Positions 11,111 to 23,178 of a stretch of 64,000 nucleotides of DNA are shown piece by piece (position 1 is the first letter of the stretch; every line of letters starts with the position of its first letter). Under the pieces are notes generated by a model. The model made no database searches. It was not told the DNA's origin and saw only the letters and a program-made list of their open reading frames with translations. The stretch is from NCBI GenBank assembly GCA_963580455.1, contig OY756968.1, positions 21,359,996-21,423,995 on the forward strand, in the 5' to 3' direction. The translations under genes and the position numbers were made by a program. Origin of the DNA: Euonymus europaeus. Taxonomy: Eukaryota; Streptophyta; Magnoliopsida; Celastrales; Celastraceae.

Positions 11111-12668
11111 ATCTTATTGGAAACAATTAGCTCTTTTAAATGATAGTATAGACATTCTTGCAAACTAGTAAGCTTCAAATTTGTCTGCCTGCGTTTGGAC
11201 TGGTATTTCACGTCCAATTAAGTATATAGGCAGAAGATGATAATGTATTATCCAAGTCAGCCAGAAACATAAAAGTCACAATAAGGTAGGGTTAATACAG
11301 TCTTTTGACAACAAAGTTAATTCCATTACTCCAGGAATTCCTACATATCAAATATTAAAATAAAGTCTTCCTGTCACACTTCCTTTGTGAACCAAATATC
11401 AAAATCCAATGAATAGTAACTCCGGTTCCATTCACATTCTCGTTCCCGCTCCCATTTCCATGACTAACCAAACATAGTCTGAGAATGAACTAGTTTCGAA
11501 GTTCTAGTTAATATGTCGGCGTGGTAGATTTCATAATCCGGTAACTCAAATATTACTTAATATATATTGGTATGTTACTTAATATATATTGGTATGTTTA
11601 GTTAGGGCTCTAAAATGTAACCTAGTCATGATTATTCAATGAATTTGGTGTTTGTTAATATATGATTATTATTCTTTGATTAATTAAAAGTCTATTGATA
11701 TGTTTAATGGTTTTGAATATTTGGACAATATTTGAATGAATTTGAAGCTAAACATGAAACTAGAAAGAGATTGTTTAGATCAATCGCTTCTTATAATAGA
11801 TGTCATAAGATGAATGAACCATAGGAATATAGGAACATTGTCTATGTAGTCGTTAGTCGTTACATGATTTTTCATAAAATTTAAATCTGAATGTTAGGAA
11901 TAATAGAGATTGTTGGTGATGAAAATACTTTGGATATAATCTTGAATGAAGAATTAAATAGGTTAGGAAAAATCGACAATCAATATAGATAATAATTGAG
12001 ATTAACATGACAAATGAATTGGATAAGAGCGGTGAAGGTGAAATTAGACGCGCGTGCCCTTTAATTGATTGATTTTCATATTGTGTTTACTTTCTTGCTT
12101 AGTATTATTCAAATAAAATTTGAAATTAGTCATAATCATTACTTGACAATTGTAATCAATTACACTCTATTCATCAAATATATATTAGTTGAGGAATTCA
12201 TATGGTTGCAAATTTGCAAAACTCTTCTGGCTCGTGACGAAGCTAGCAGAACTGACCTCCAGCCCTATGTCAAATTGAAGAATAGCTTGGACAGCCCCGA
12301 GCTAATGGGCATTCAGGGACTAAATAGTCCATTTCTTGGGGCCTTCGACTCATTCACAAAGACGGGCTGAGCTTAGTACTAGTCCAGCCCATGGGCCTAA
12401 AACATTTTTGTTAAAGAATATTAAGCGCAGATGAGACCAAACAAAAACGAGAAACCCAAATAGCCAACCAATGAAGATGGTCGCAAGTGGTACAAACTGC
12501 AAATATAAATCAATGACTTAAGGATTAGCGAATATAAATGTCACGAGGAAGTAGACCAAGACAAAAATACACTTTTAACTGGTCAGGTCAGAAATCAATG
12601 TGTAGAAGGAGGAATAGATTCTCCAATTAATTCAAATAAATGTAACAGCTAGCTCTGATCAACGTACA

Positions 12669-12840
12669 ATGGCGAAATCCTTCAAAATTGCTCGTCTTGA
12701 CACTAATTGCGCTTATGTCAATCAAAATAAGAAGAAAAGCCACATCAACCTGATAAAGATATATAATGGAAAATTACAGAGAAGAATTAATCATAAACAG
12801 TTAAGAGATGAACCTCTAAAATCCAACAATAATTCTTAAA
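12669..12840 (+). pseudogene. Relic of the small secreted-peptide gene (unit A)
   Basis: Starts MAKSFKIAR..., matching the beginning of the intact peptide gene at 44,621 (MAKSSKIALVLALIAILL). Small deletions after codon 8 shift the frame: gctcgtcttgac here against gctctcgtcttggc there, so the signal-peptide core is lost. The 5' leader aligns too (gattctcca, then cagctag and tctgatcaac), but the stretch holding the TATA box of the intact gene is missing. An identical relic is in unit C at 51,833. Confidence 0.75.
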
Positions 12841-13344
12841 ATTGGAATCTGAAGCAGTAGAAAATAAAAAATTACAGAACCATTCCATAGTTTACAAGCA
12901 ACACGGCTTTAACAGGAACTACAGAAACTTCACAAACATCAACAAAATTAGAACAAAAGTCGACCTCTGAAATCCAACAATAATTATTAAAGTTGGAAAT
13001 GAAGGGAAGAGGAGGCTTTCCCTGCTCTATAAGATTCAGCTCGCCTGAAAAGATGTCGTAAACATGAACTGATAGGGAAAACAAGCAATGCATTTGTATA
13101 AAAGAAAGTAATATCCATTGCACACCTAGACCAGTTTTGTGAAGAGGTGCACAGGCGCAGTCAGGCGATCCCTAGGCGCGCATGAGGCTAGGCGCAAAAG
13201 CAAGAGGCGCACGCTTAGCAAGAGTTGGTTTATTTTGTCATTAGGTTAACTTCTTAGAGGGTAAGTAAGTAAAAACAAAGATTTAGCAAAAAAAGCCCTC
13301 CAATACACGATAGGCGCACATCTTCTCTTCCATCGTTTTTTCTC

Positions 13345-13431
13345 TCAATCCAGCAGCAGCAGCTTCAGCTTCAGCTTCGAATCGATCGGCCTCTTCTTCT
13401 CTTCAAGAATCGATCGATTCTCTTCCACCTG
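13345..13431 (+). other. 5' untranslated exon of HtrA-like copy A (putative)
   Basis: A CAG/CTTCAG-rich stretch with palindromic atcgatcg motifs ends in acctg followed by the donor gtaagtcg. The next acceptor is at 13,921, just upstream of the start codon. Copies B (ending about 22,650) and C (ending about 52,595) keep the same exon. The transcription start is not known. Confidence 0.5.
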
Positions 13432-13929
13432 GTAAGTCGACTAGATGTTTTCTGGGAAATCCTTATCTGCTTCTCCTTGCCACATGTTTTATTTTGTTTC
13501 TTAATTTTTATTGCTTTAATCTTTTCAAAACTGTAGCTATAGCTGTACAGACTTTGAACCATTCTTGTTGATGGATACTGATCAGTTCACAATAGAAAAT
13601 AAGTGATAAAGTTCCATGATCTGAGTGGATGGACCGAAAAAACAGCATTGTTCTCAAGTTCTGGTATATATATATATATAGCTATACAGAGTATGTGAAA
13701 TTGCAATTTATGTTCGACTGTTCTATGATTTTTGAATTTATGTTTGAATTTGCGCTTTGAAGGGTCTAGCACTTTCGCCTTTTACAACACTGGTTGAATG
13801 CTAATAACTGGCACATGTTCGATGGAAGTTCTGAATGAATTGCAGTTTGTCCATTTCACATCCAGTAGGTGTTATAATATTGATGTAATTATTTGTTGAG
13901 TTATTTTGTTATATTATGCAGGTGAAATC

Positions 13930-16900
13930 ATGCACACCCGACCTATTAAGAGGTTCAACCCATGGCAACGGAAGCGGGTTCCAAATCACACCTATTTCTG
14001 TAAGTTTTGTATATTTTGATCATTTATTTTCTGTACTTTTATTTTATACTGTTTATGCAGCAGCATATTTTGTGTCAACTTGGTATTCGTTTTGCTTGGT
14101 TAATTGAATGCATATACAGCTGCATCTACAGCCCCTGACCACGACTCCTATATGTTCAACCTTCTTCTGAAGCGCCCAAAGTTTAGCTCCATCTCCGAGA
14201 ATTTGTACTTGGATATTGAAACCAAGATAGCTGCTTTAAAAGTTTCTCCATCAGTCGTTAGTCTTGTTTCTTACTCGGGTATTTATTCCTTCAATTATTT
14301 TTTTTTTACCTTGATAATTAGTAACTATTACTATTGCTTATTTAACTTGGGTTGTTCCTAGGTGAGGAGGAGATATTTCAAGGTTCTGGGACTATCATAG
14401 AAAGTGATGATAACAGTGGTGTCATATTAACTTCTGCCAATCTGATTAGGAGTACTACGGATCAAAACGCCATAGCAGATGATGTCAAGGTTCGTATTTG
14501 GGATACCTAGTATTCATATTCGTTTGTTATACTGTCTTATGAGAAAAAAATAAATGAAAATTAATATACTATTTTTGCAGGTGGTTGTGTACCTATCAGA
14601 TGGTAAATTATATAAAGGTCAAGTGGTCGTTCATGATTTTCATTTCAATATTGCTGTTATAAAGATTCAATCAGATTCTTTGCTACCAACTGCAAGCTTG
14701 AGACATTTAGATGATTCTGCCACGATTAATCCAAGCCATCTTCACTTCCCTGAGGACAAGTCGTTTCAGCTTCATGCACATTCAAGTTCATTTAATCTTA
14801 TTCCTGGAGACACTGTAATTGCGTTGGGCCGCTATTCTATTAGTCCACATGACCTTATGGCTGCACTTGGTAAATTCAGGTAAAATATTCCATTAATACT
14901 TGAATTAACCCCTATTATGAATTTTGTTTCTTCATTCAAACATTAAAGACTGCACATAAAGGTTATATTACATTTTGAGCTGCATTATGTTAGTAATATT
15001 ACTAAATGTATGATAGTTGTCTGAATATATATAAATTTTAGCACAGTCCTACATTTAGGTCCCTTGCTGACCACTAATTCTTGTTTTTGTTGTTTCTTTT
15101 CAGTCTTAACGTCTGTGGATATGATTGCAAAGAGCTTTTCAGGGTCTCTTGCAGGATCACGAGGGTAATACACTCTCTCCTTCCCTCCGTCCCTTTTTCC
15201 ACTCTCTCTCTTAGACACATCCATACAAAAAGAAAAGGAAAAAATGAGTTAGGTAGATCAATGTTTGATGGTCATAATAACTGCTTCCCTTCTTGTGATG
15301 TAATTGGTAAAGATACTTTTGAATTATAATTATATATTGGATGTTGTTCATTCATTTTTGAGCAAACGATTATTGCTATCCCTTTAATATCAAATTAACA
15401 TGCGCCTAGTGTTTTTAAAATGGTATATATGTACACACTTGAGTTATATATACATGTATGTATGTTTGTCTTTTGTAGTTAGATTCTTAAAATTTGATAT
15501 GCAATAATCTCCTGACTAATGATTTTTTTGTTGTAGAGTGGTGATGGGGGGCCACTTATCAATGGGCATGGAGAAGTCATTGGATTCAATTTTTATGATA
15601 TGTTTTTGACTCCTTTTATGCCAATTAACATAGCTTTCAAGTGGTGGGAGCATTTCAAGAAATATGGGTATGTTCCAAATTTTTATGACTCCCATTTTAC
15701 AACTCTTCGTTGAAATTATTGTTTCCAGTTTCCTGAATTTGTTCATTATGTTCTGCCTACTTTATAAATTTATAGTTATAGGATCCTTTTGGTGCGGATG
15801 CTGTTTTTCTTGTAATTTCTGCTTGTATTTACATTTGATCTATGCATTTAAGGGAAAGTTATAAAAAAAATATTGCCAATTTTGCCTATGGCTACTTTTG
15901 ATGTCAGTCTTTTATTTATAGTACGTAAATCACTTGAGGCAGGAATTTATTTGAAATGGTTAGGGAACATGTTGCTTAGAAGAATATAGCATGACAGTGT
16001 GGGACTTAAATCTTAATCTGAAGTTCTAAATAAACACTGCCAGTGGAATTTTGTTATGGAATTGTGCAATGGCTTATGTCTGCTTGCAGAGTTATGTGAT
16101 TTTCTGCATGTGTTTTACACATGATTGATGTTGCTAGTGTATATTGAAACATTGAATTTTTTTTTTAAGTGACGAATAAAATTTAATGTAAAACATTTCC
16201 TGGTGTTGTAAATACTAATTATTTTCTTTTTTAAGATAAGGCATTCGACAAGTAATGATCTAATGGATGGTATTTTGGCATAGGGAACTTCGCCGACCTT
16301 GGATTGGAATGGAAATGACTAACCTTTATGCTGCTAAGCTTCCTATTCTGGAGAAGGTTATCCAAAAGTTCCCTAGGATTGGCAAAGGCGTAATTGTCGA
16401 GGAGGTGAGTTATATCTTCCGCCCTTGATCTTGAAGGAATGTAGATCTTGGGGGTAATGCCATGTTCTTTGATAAGTGTCTTCTACTGGGACTTTTTCTA
16501 AAATTGAAGTCCAGTAGACTTTGCCTTTCTAACCATTAGACTAGAAGAAACTTTATTAAAATGAATTTATGCATAAATAATAGCTTAAACTTTGTTATGT
16601 GAAAAACCAATTGTTTTAAATAATCTTCTCTATTAGTTTTGTCATTTCCTCCTTTTTGCCTCTCAGTTTTTCTGGAATTTAACTCCTCTCTTCGTCCTTT
16701 TTCTTTCCTTTTCTCATCTCTTATGGGTTTTTTACCAGAAATTGAATGACCTTTACCAGTAGCACCATGGTTCACTATGAATCACCACCATCACCATCTT
16801 CCTTATCCTCTCATCTTCATTTTTATATATTAATCAAGGTAATTTACTAACTGAGTCGAAAGATCACCAAGTACAGAGATAGAGACCTGGAAATAAGAGA

Positions 16901-19900
16901 GCATCATATTCCCAGGACAAGGACTTCCTTCTGATTTAGATTTTCTGTCAAGTTCTTTCTTATTGTTATTGATAGAGATTCAAGTGTGTAAAACACCTCT
17001 TCAAGACCCTAAGTAGCTGGATTCTGAACTCATCTAGTTTGTAGATCCCCTTTGAATGACCCATTTTCACCAATAACACCATGGTTCACTATGAATCACC
17101 ACCATCACCATCTTCCTTATCCTCTCATCTTCATTTTTATATATTAATGAAGGTAATTTACTAACTGAGCCGAAAGATCACCAAGTACAGAGATAGAGAC
17201 CTGGAAATAAGAGAGCATCATATTCCCAGGACAAGGACTTCTTTCTGATTTAGATTTTCTGTCAAGTTCTTTCTTATTGTTATTGATAGAGATTCAAGTG
17301 TGTAAAACACCTCTTCAAGACCCTAAGTAGCTGGATTCTGAACTCATCTAGTTTGTAGATCCCCTTTGAATGACCCATTTTCACAACTCTGAAGGATACA
17401 GGGCAGCGTACAGTTCAATTCGTCCCTAGAGTCAGTAACCCCCAACGGTAATTGATCCCAACCATAAACTAATCCCTTAATTTGAATTGAAGACAAAGTG
17501 GGTCCACTAGCAATAGCACAGCATGAGAGAGACTTCCTGCAGCCCAAGTAACTACCCAAATTTTTTTTCACTATCTGCTAGGATGGCCTACTCCTTAGTT
17601 GAACCAGACTTTGCCATTCACCTTCTTCTGAATTAGGAAGAGACGGGTAAATACAAGGATAAACTGGGACCCTTAAAATTACTGTTTACCTACTGAAGAC
17701 CAATAAGCACAAAAGGCAAGTCAACCCTACAACCAATACTAGACTAGTCACTGCTTCCCCTTTACCGCATTTGCTCTCCATTCCCAAGCCAGAGAGCACT
17801 CCATCTCTTCTAAGACGACTGCCCTCTTTCTTTTTCCTCTTCGTATTGATTTGAATTTCTTCCTAAATATCACTTTAGTTTCACAGACTGAAGTTTTACG
17901 ATTGTGATTTTCGAAATGACAAAGAGACCTTAATTGGTTAACAAACCTCTAGATTTTAATATGAAACCTGTTGATAAGGTTTTCCCGTGGCATTGAGGAC
18001 ACATGGTGTTTTCCAAGAAAAAATGAACATCACTTTAGAAAAATATATTTTTTGATGTTTACCATATAAAAGGCTATTGTAAGAAGAAAAAAATCAAAAT
18101 TTTGATTTTATTTTTTTGGAACTTAACAATGAGTTTTCACTTTTAAGAATTTTGCCTTGACTAGGGATATACTTTCTCTCTCTTTAGTCTCGAGTTTAGT
18201 TTACATGTATTATACTTCTTGTTAAACTTTAATCACTATGCCTTAAGGCGTCATCCAATTTTTCGGTCATAAAAAAAGAACCTATCCAAGTTTCATGCAA
18301 TTCCTGGCAACTGGAGTGTTCCACATATATAATTTATTTGAGTCATAAGTTTGAACTGGCTATCTCAACATTTCAATGTTTTCTGGGTACATTTCTCCAT
18401 ATGCTTGTTTTACACTTGAACTCCATGCCAATTAGCTGCATTAGCATCAAATGGTATCTTTATCTCTATCTGGTTGTTTTTTGGGCGCTCTTCATACTTT
18501 TTACGTGATTCTTGGCAAAAAGTACTGATTCAAACTTGTTGAATATGGTTACAATAAAAAAGATTTGTTTATTTGTTTCCCTGTATAATGTCCTTTGCAA
18601 ATTTGAACCATTTTTACTGATTTCGTACTGCCTTTCATCTTTTGGTGGACTGTAACTAGGTTATAGAAGAGTCATATGCGGAGTTGGCTGGGATATGCCC
18701 CAACGATGTTATCATTGAGTGTGATGGAAAATCTGTTCAGAGTTTTCTGGAGGTATTTCTCGTTGATTATATCACAGTGGTTGCTTGATTTTGTGATATT
18801 CCTCTGATTCTTTAATAGATTTGTAGTGGGTTGGAGGGATCTGAACTTGAAATGTAGTTTCTCTATTTCTTTTCATATGCTTTTGCAGAACTAAAAATAC
18901 AAAACATATATGGTATCCAAAGCTTGAAGAAAAAGTTTTAGATATTCCAGTTGATTCATTAAAATACACAAATCCGATTAAAGAAGTGTTGGGAGTTGAA
19001 GAACTATGCTTGAGGGGAGAAGCAAAAGAACCATATTTGTTATGGTGATCAATATTTTTTTATTGCTGTAGTTGCTAACAAACTCTCTGGAAAAGTCTTT
19101 TGGAAGATAAGGCTTTGCATAATTGGGTTCAAATCATTGTTGCCATGTTACATTTATTTTAAGCACTGTGTGATTTTGCACTGATTTAAATATTCCTCAA
19201 TGCATGAACTTTGTACCTGAAAATTCGTAAGTATATTAACCGGATATGTGTTGTTATATGCATCTATAAATGTAGTCTACTAACGCTGCTGCATGGCAGA
19301 CTTATAAGTTGTCAAGAAGATCTGATCAGGTATTCGGATTGGTTTTACTAGCTCGAACAGATATTAATCGATCAGGAGCGAAAAAAAAGTACTTTTTAAT
19401 CTATAGGTTTACCACGAAATTGTCTGCGTGACTATTTGGATATTTTCCTGAATTCTCCTTTTTCTGCATTTGGCATATGTGTTTCCTGTGGTAGATGACA
19501 TTTTATATCTAGGATCAGAATCTTAACGATAAAGAAATATTTGTCCATATAAATGTTCAGAAAACAGAATCAATATACTTTATCGGGGCATGTGCTCCCA
19601 TATAAAGCTTTATGGCGATTTGTTTTCCTTTATCTTTTCAAAGTGCTACTAGCACACTTGAATGTCCTTGGACGGTTAGTTCATCTTCTTGGTGCGGGAA
19701 TAAATTGTTCAACCTACTCGTGGTGCGGCTGGTGCTTGACAGGCTTATTTGTTGCTTAGTGTCATTTACTCTGCAACTACATTCTAGGCAACATCTGACT
19801 TTTATTCTGTCAATCATATACAACTTGCATGTTAGTATTTACTATTTTATATACATAAATGAATATATGCAGACAAAAACTTCATTGCCCTCGCACTCAT

Positions 19901-20953
19901 ACATGTTTAGGCATACACAATACTCATGATTCTTTGAATTCTTTGTTTGTTTGTAATCCTTTTCCCCTTGGCATCAGTTATTTGAGATGATATGGGACAA
20001 GGTTGGGGGTTCTGTCGAGTTGGTCGTGATACGAGGGACTGAGGGTGCTCCTTTACATCTAACTATGGTGGTGGTTGAGGCTACACCTGATGAATTCTAC
20101 AGGTAAAGTATATCTTTTATTCCTTCATTCTATCTAATACGGTTGTTCACATGTGTGCTTGCATATGTTGTGTATATATATTTATATTTTAGACCGCAAA
20201 TCAACATTATGTTTTGGTTCTGGTTAGCAAATTACTTATGCTGATAATTGTGTTCATTCATTCTGATTTTGTTTTATTTCCTTTGCCTTATCAATTGGTC
20301 TCAGTGGTTATGGGTTAATATCTATGTCAAAACTAGCGTTATATCTTCTACCTTTGGCCCACTTGAATTCTACTTTATTGGTGTCCGTACGGAACGTAGA
20401 GAGATGCATTGCCAATTAACTAGTTTAGGTCTACTATATATTTAAAAAGAATAGTTTAGGTCTAATGTTTATTTAAATTGATTAAGAGTAGATTTTTCAT
20501 TGGCCATGTCAACCTTTTTTCATTTCTCTGAAGCATTTTTTTTCATAGCATGACATTAACGCATTGAGGGATCTCTCTTTTTGGATAGAGGATGCCATTA
20601 AGTACCAAGGATTTGGGTTCTGAAAAATGGATATTTTTTTCACTCTACAAAAGAGCTTGAGCTTGCTGGTTTCAGTACCCTTTTTTCAGTTTACGATTTA
20701 TGGCTCTTAAAAAAAAAAAAGGGTTTTTCATAACGACACTGCTGAATCTTGTTCCACTTCTCTGTTGGCATGGATGATACAGTACTTGTGACTGACTGTT
20801 AAATGATGTTGTTTTGATTTTTAATTTATTTTTGCTCATTAGATCATTGATACGACTCACGAAGCTTTTATCTATTTTCCACAAGTTGTTAATTATGAGC
20901 TTTTGTGCTAATTAATGTCTTGCTTCATCAGGTGGCCACGACCACGACGGTAG
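13930..20953 (+). CDS. HtrA/DegP-like protein with degenerate triad and PDZ domain, copy A (intact)
   Basis: Deduced coding exons: 13,930-13,999; 14,120-14,278; 14,362-14,489; 14,581-14,879; 15,104-15,164; 15,537-15,667; 16,284-16,404; 18,660-18,752; 19,978-20,102; 20,932-20,953. All borders are GT-AG and in phase, giving about 402 residues. Residues about 60-290 form a trypsin-like fold (QGSGTII, SGVILTSANLI, NIAVIKI, GDTVIALGR, SGDGGPLING); about 300-390 form a PDZ-like domain (GVIVEEVIEES, ELAGICPNDVIIECDGKSV, VELVVIRG). It is closest in style to plant 'protease Do-like 14' proteins. At the three triad positions it has N103 (usual AH), N142 (usual D-L/I-AV) and D242 (usual GNSGG), so proteolysis is unlikely; a binding or scaffold role is inferred. 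The N-terminus is basic (MHTRPIKRFNPWQRKR) with no clear targeting peptide. The C-terminus is RWPRPRR, against RWPRW in B and C. Confidence 0.85.
16767..17394 (+). repeat. 314-bp tandem duplication inside an intron of copy A
   Basis: The block starting atggttcactatgaatcacc at 16,767 is repeated at 17,081 with few changes; both repeats contain the caccaccatcaccatc run and the taagtagctggattctg segment. Units B and C have the block once (about 26,062 and 56,136), so the duplication is private to A. Confidence 0.85.
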
Positions 20954-21057
20954 TGGGGATGGTATATAGTTGGAGCAGTGGATGCTGAGCAAATATTTAT
21001 GAGTTTAATCTGCTATAGGAGGATGGTCCTAACATGTATGTTTTAAGAGTTGAACAT

Positions 21058-21436
21058 AATATTTAAATGCTTATATCAAGGATTTTGTTCAAGTTTCACT
21101 AGACACTCTTTAAGGTTTTATTTATACTGACCTTGTTATTTGCACCCAAAAAATTGTTGATTAATATCATACTTGGCATTTACTGACCTCTTGTTATTTG
21201 CACCCAAAAAAAATGTCGATTAATATCATACTTGGCACGTATGTGTCACACAGGGGGTCTGAAAATGTGACGCGTGTGAATAATTCTTAATGAGTGCCCT
21301 TTGCTCAAGTTTTTTAACATTGTCAGCAGTAAACGTACTAATGAAATGAAAGTTTTTGCCATCCCGAATGATTCATATAGATGTTCAGCGGCGTATCTCA
21401 TGGATCCTGAAAAAGGCCTGCTCAATAGTTTTACAT
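21058..21436 (+). repeat. 3'-flank segment kept in A (partly in D), deleted in B and C
   Basis: Copies B and C join gttgaacat directly to aggcatc, while A has 379 bp in between, bounded by acat on both sides. Part of it (about 21,315-21,436) is also in unit D at 37,628-37,725, so the longer form is ancestral. It includes a 58-bp tandem pair at about 21,126-21,240 (cacccaaaaaa...tcatacttggca). Confidence 0.75.
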
Positions 21437-21480
21437 AGGCATCCATGTGAACTGTGAATTTAGTTAAATTAATTGGCCAA

Positions 21481-22424
21481 CGTTTGGAAAATTTCTTAAA
21501 AAAATAAATTTTTTTAAGTGGAGCCGCGCGGCTCTACTCAGAGGAACGTGCATCAGAAATTCAGAATGTGTAATTCCTCATGAATAGATATGGAATAAAG
21601 GGGTAAAAAACAAAAATATATTGTAGATGTTAGCTGCAATAAAACTAGAATCAAGTTGAGCATGGTCCCGATTTATAATAGGATTGGAACAAGTATGAAC
21701 AGGCTGTAGCCTCGCAATCCGAAAGAAATCATGCCCATCAGGCATCGATGCAGTCAGTTTCCAATTGCAGCCACCTCCTTTTCTGCACTTTAAGATAAGA
21801 CGACTGGAATCAGAGTGTTACTTTGTATTGTGCATGTGCTTCAATGTGGTACATCTTCACTGCATATATCAATTCTGTCTTCGTTGCAAATTGTGCTCCG
21901 ACATACAAATTTTCATTTGTACTTTGAATTTGAACATGTTATTGCACCCACTGACTATCCACAGCTTAGTTGGCCCAGCTAACATCTACAAATTCTGGAG
22001 CTCGAGGCTCCATATAGTGGTCAGATGTCCCAGCACCCATACTTCCATGAAATTGAGAGTATGATGAAGGGCCTGTGTCCATACTGCTCTGAAACTGAGA
22101 ATGCTGGCCAATCTCGTATTGATGCTCATCATCATTCTCCAAGATCTCGTACTCTTCTTCTTCAGAATCATCAGATCGGAGATCATTATTACTGAAAGTA
22201 TCAACACTGAGAGCACGTATATCCTCTTCTGATATCAAATTCGGAATGACATTGAGATCCACATTCCTTATAGTTGAGAGTTGTGATCTAGGCAGAAGCT
22301 TTGACAATATTTATAGGCTAGATTTTTTCACACAAATTAAACCACGTGAACAAAGCCTGTCAAAATTTTGCCTGTTGACAAGCTTTGTCATGTAAAGCTT
22401 GACAAAACTTGTGAATTGACAAGG
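21481..22424 (-). other. Spacer between units A and B with an acidic ORF
   Basis: The region is not repeated elsewhere in the window. On the minus strand 21,966-22,307 encodes 113 residues with an acidic Ser/Asp/Glu run (about residues 44-62) and polar Q/S-rich repeats (SQFQSSMDTG, SQFHGSMGAG). Within frame it reads like the C-terminal exon of a larger protein, but I do not recognise the family. It could be a transposon-captured or truncated exon. The short palindrome-like tgtcaaaattttgcc/ttgacaag motifs at 22,358-22,435 adjoin the start of unit B. Confidence 0.35.
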
Positions 22425-22885
22425 TTTGTTTTGTCATTAGGTTAACTTCTTAGAGAGTAAATAAGTAAAAACAAAGATTTTTAGTAATGAAAAATAATAA
22501 AAAACAGCAAAAGAAGCCCTCCAAAACACGATAGCCGCACATCTTCTCTTCCATCGTTTTTTCTCTTAATCCACCAGCAGCAGCAGCTTCAGCTTCGAAT
22601 CGATCGGCCTCTTCTTCTCTTCTTCAAGAATCGATCGTTTCTCTTCCACCTGGTAAGTCGACTAGATGTTTTCTGGGAAATCCTTATCTGCTTCTCCTTG
22701 CTACATGTTTTATCTTGTTTCTTTATTTTTATTGCTTTAATTTTTTCAAAACTGTAGCTATAGCTGTACAGACTTTGAACCATTCTTGTTGATGGATACT
22801 GATCAGTTCACAATAGAAAGTAAGTGATAAAGTTCCATGATCTGAGTGGATGGACCGAAAAAACAGCATTGTTCTCAAGTTCTGG

Positions 22886-22889
22886 TATA

Positions 22890-22936
<47 letters not shown>
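22886..22936. repeat. (TA)n microsatellite
   Basis: About 24 TA units in the intron after the 5' exon of copy B. Copies A and C have only about 7 at the same place, so the tract expanded in B. Confidence 0.9.
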
Positions 22937-22939
<3 letters not shown>

Positions 22940-23178
22940 GTATGTGAAATTGCAATTTATGTTCGACTGTTCTATGATTTTTGAATTTATGTTTGAATTT
23001 GCGCTTTGAAGGGTCTAGCACTTTCGCCTTTTACAACACTGGTTGAATGCTAATAACTGGCACATGTTCGATGGAAGTTCTGAATGAATTGCAGTTTGTC
23101 CATTTCACATCCAGTAGGTGTTATAATATTGATGTAATTATTTGTTGAGTTATTTTGTTATATTATGCAGGTGAAATC

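Larger units (their letters stand above)
9071..21480 (+). repeat. Segmental repeat unit A
   Basis: From the block tccacagtccagtt onward this segment is collinear with unit C (from about 48,134), and from about 13,230 also with unit B (from about 22,427). It contains the upstream region with a possible LTR remnant, a dead secreted-peptide relic and the HtrA-like gene copy A. Similarity to the other units ends near 21,480 in a T-rich tract. Confidence 0.85.

Noticed and set aside
12065..12370. 101-codon ORF repeated unchanged at 51,229
   Set aside because: Identity only reflects the recent A/C duplication. The diverged relative in unit D does not keep the frame, and no domain is recognisable.
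13930..20953. The missing triad in copy A as an artefact of a wrong frame or missed exon
   Set aside because: The three sites fall in three separate exons joined in phase by GT-AG introns, the surrounding motifs align on both sides, and all copies agree.
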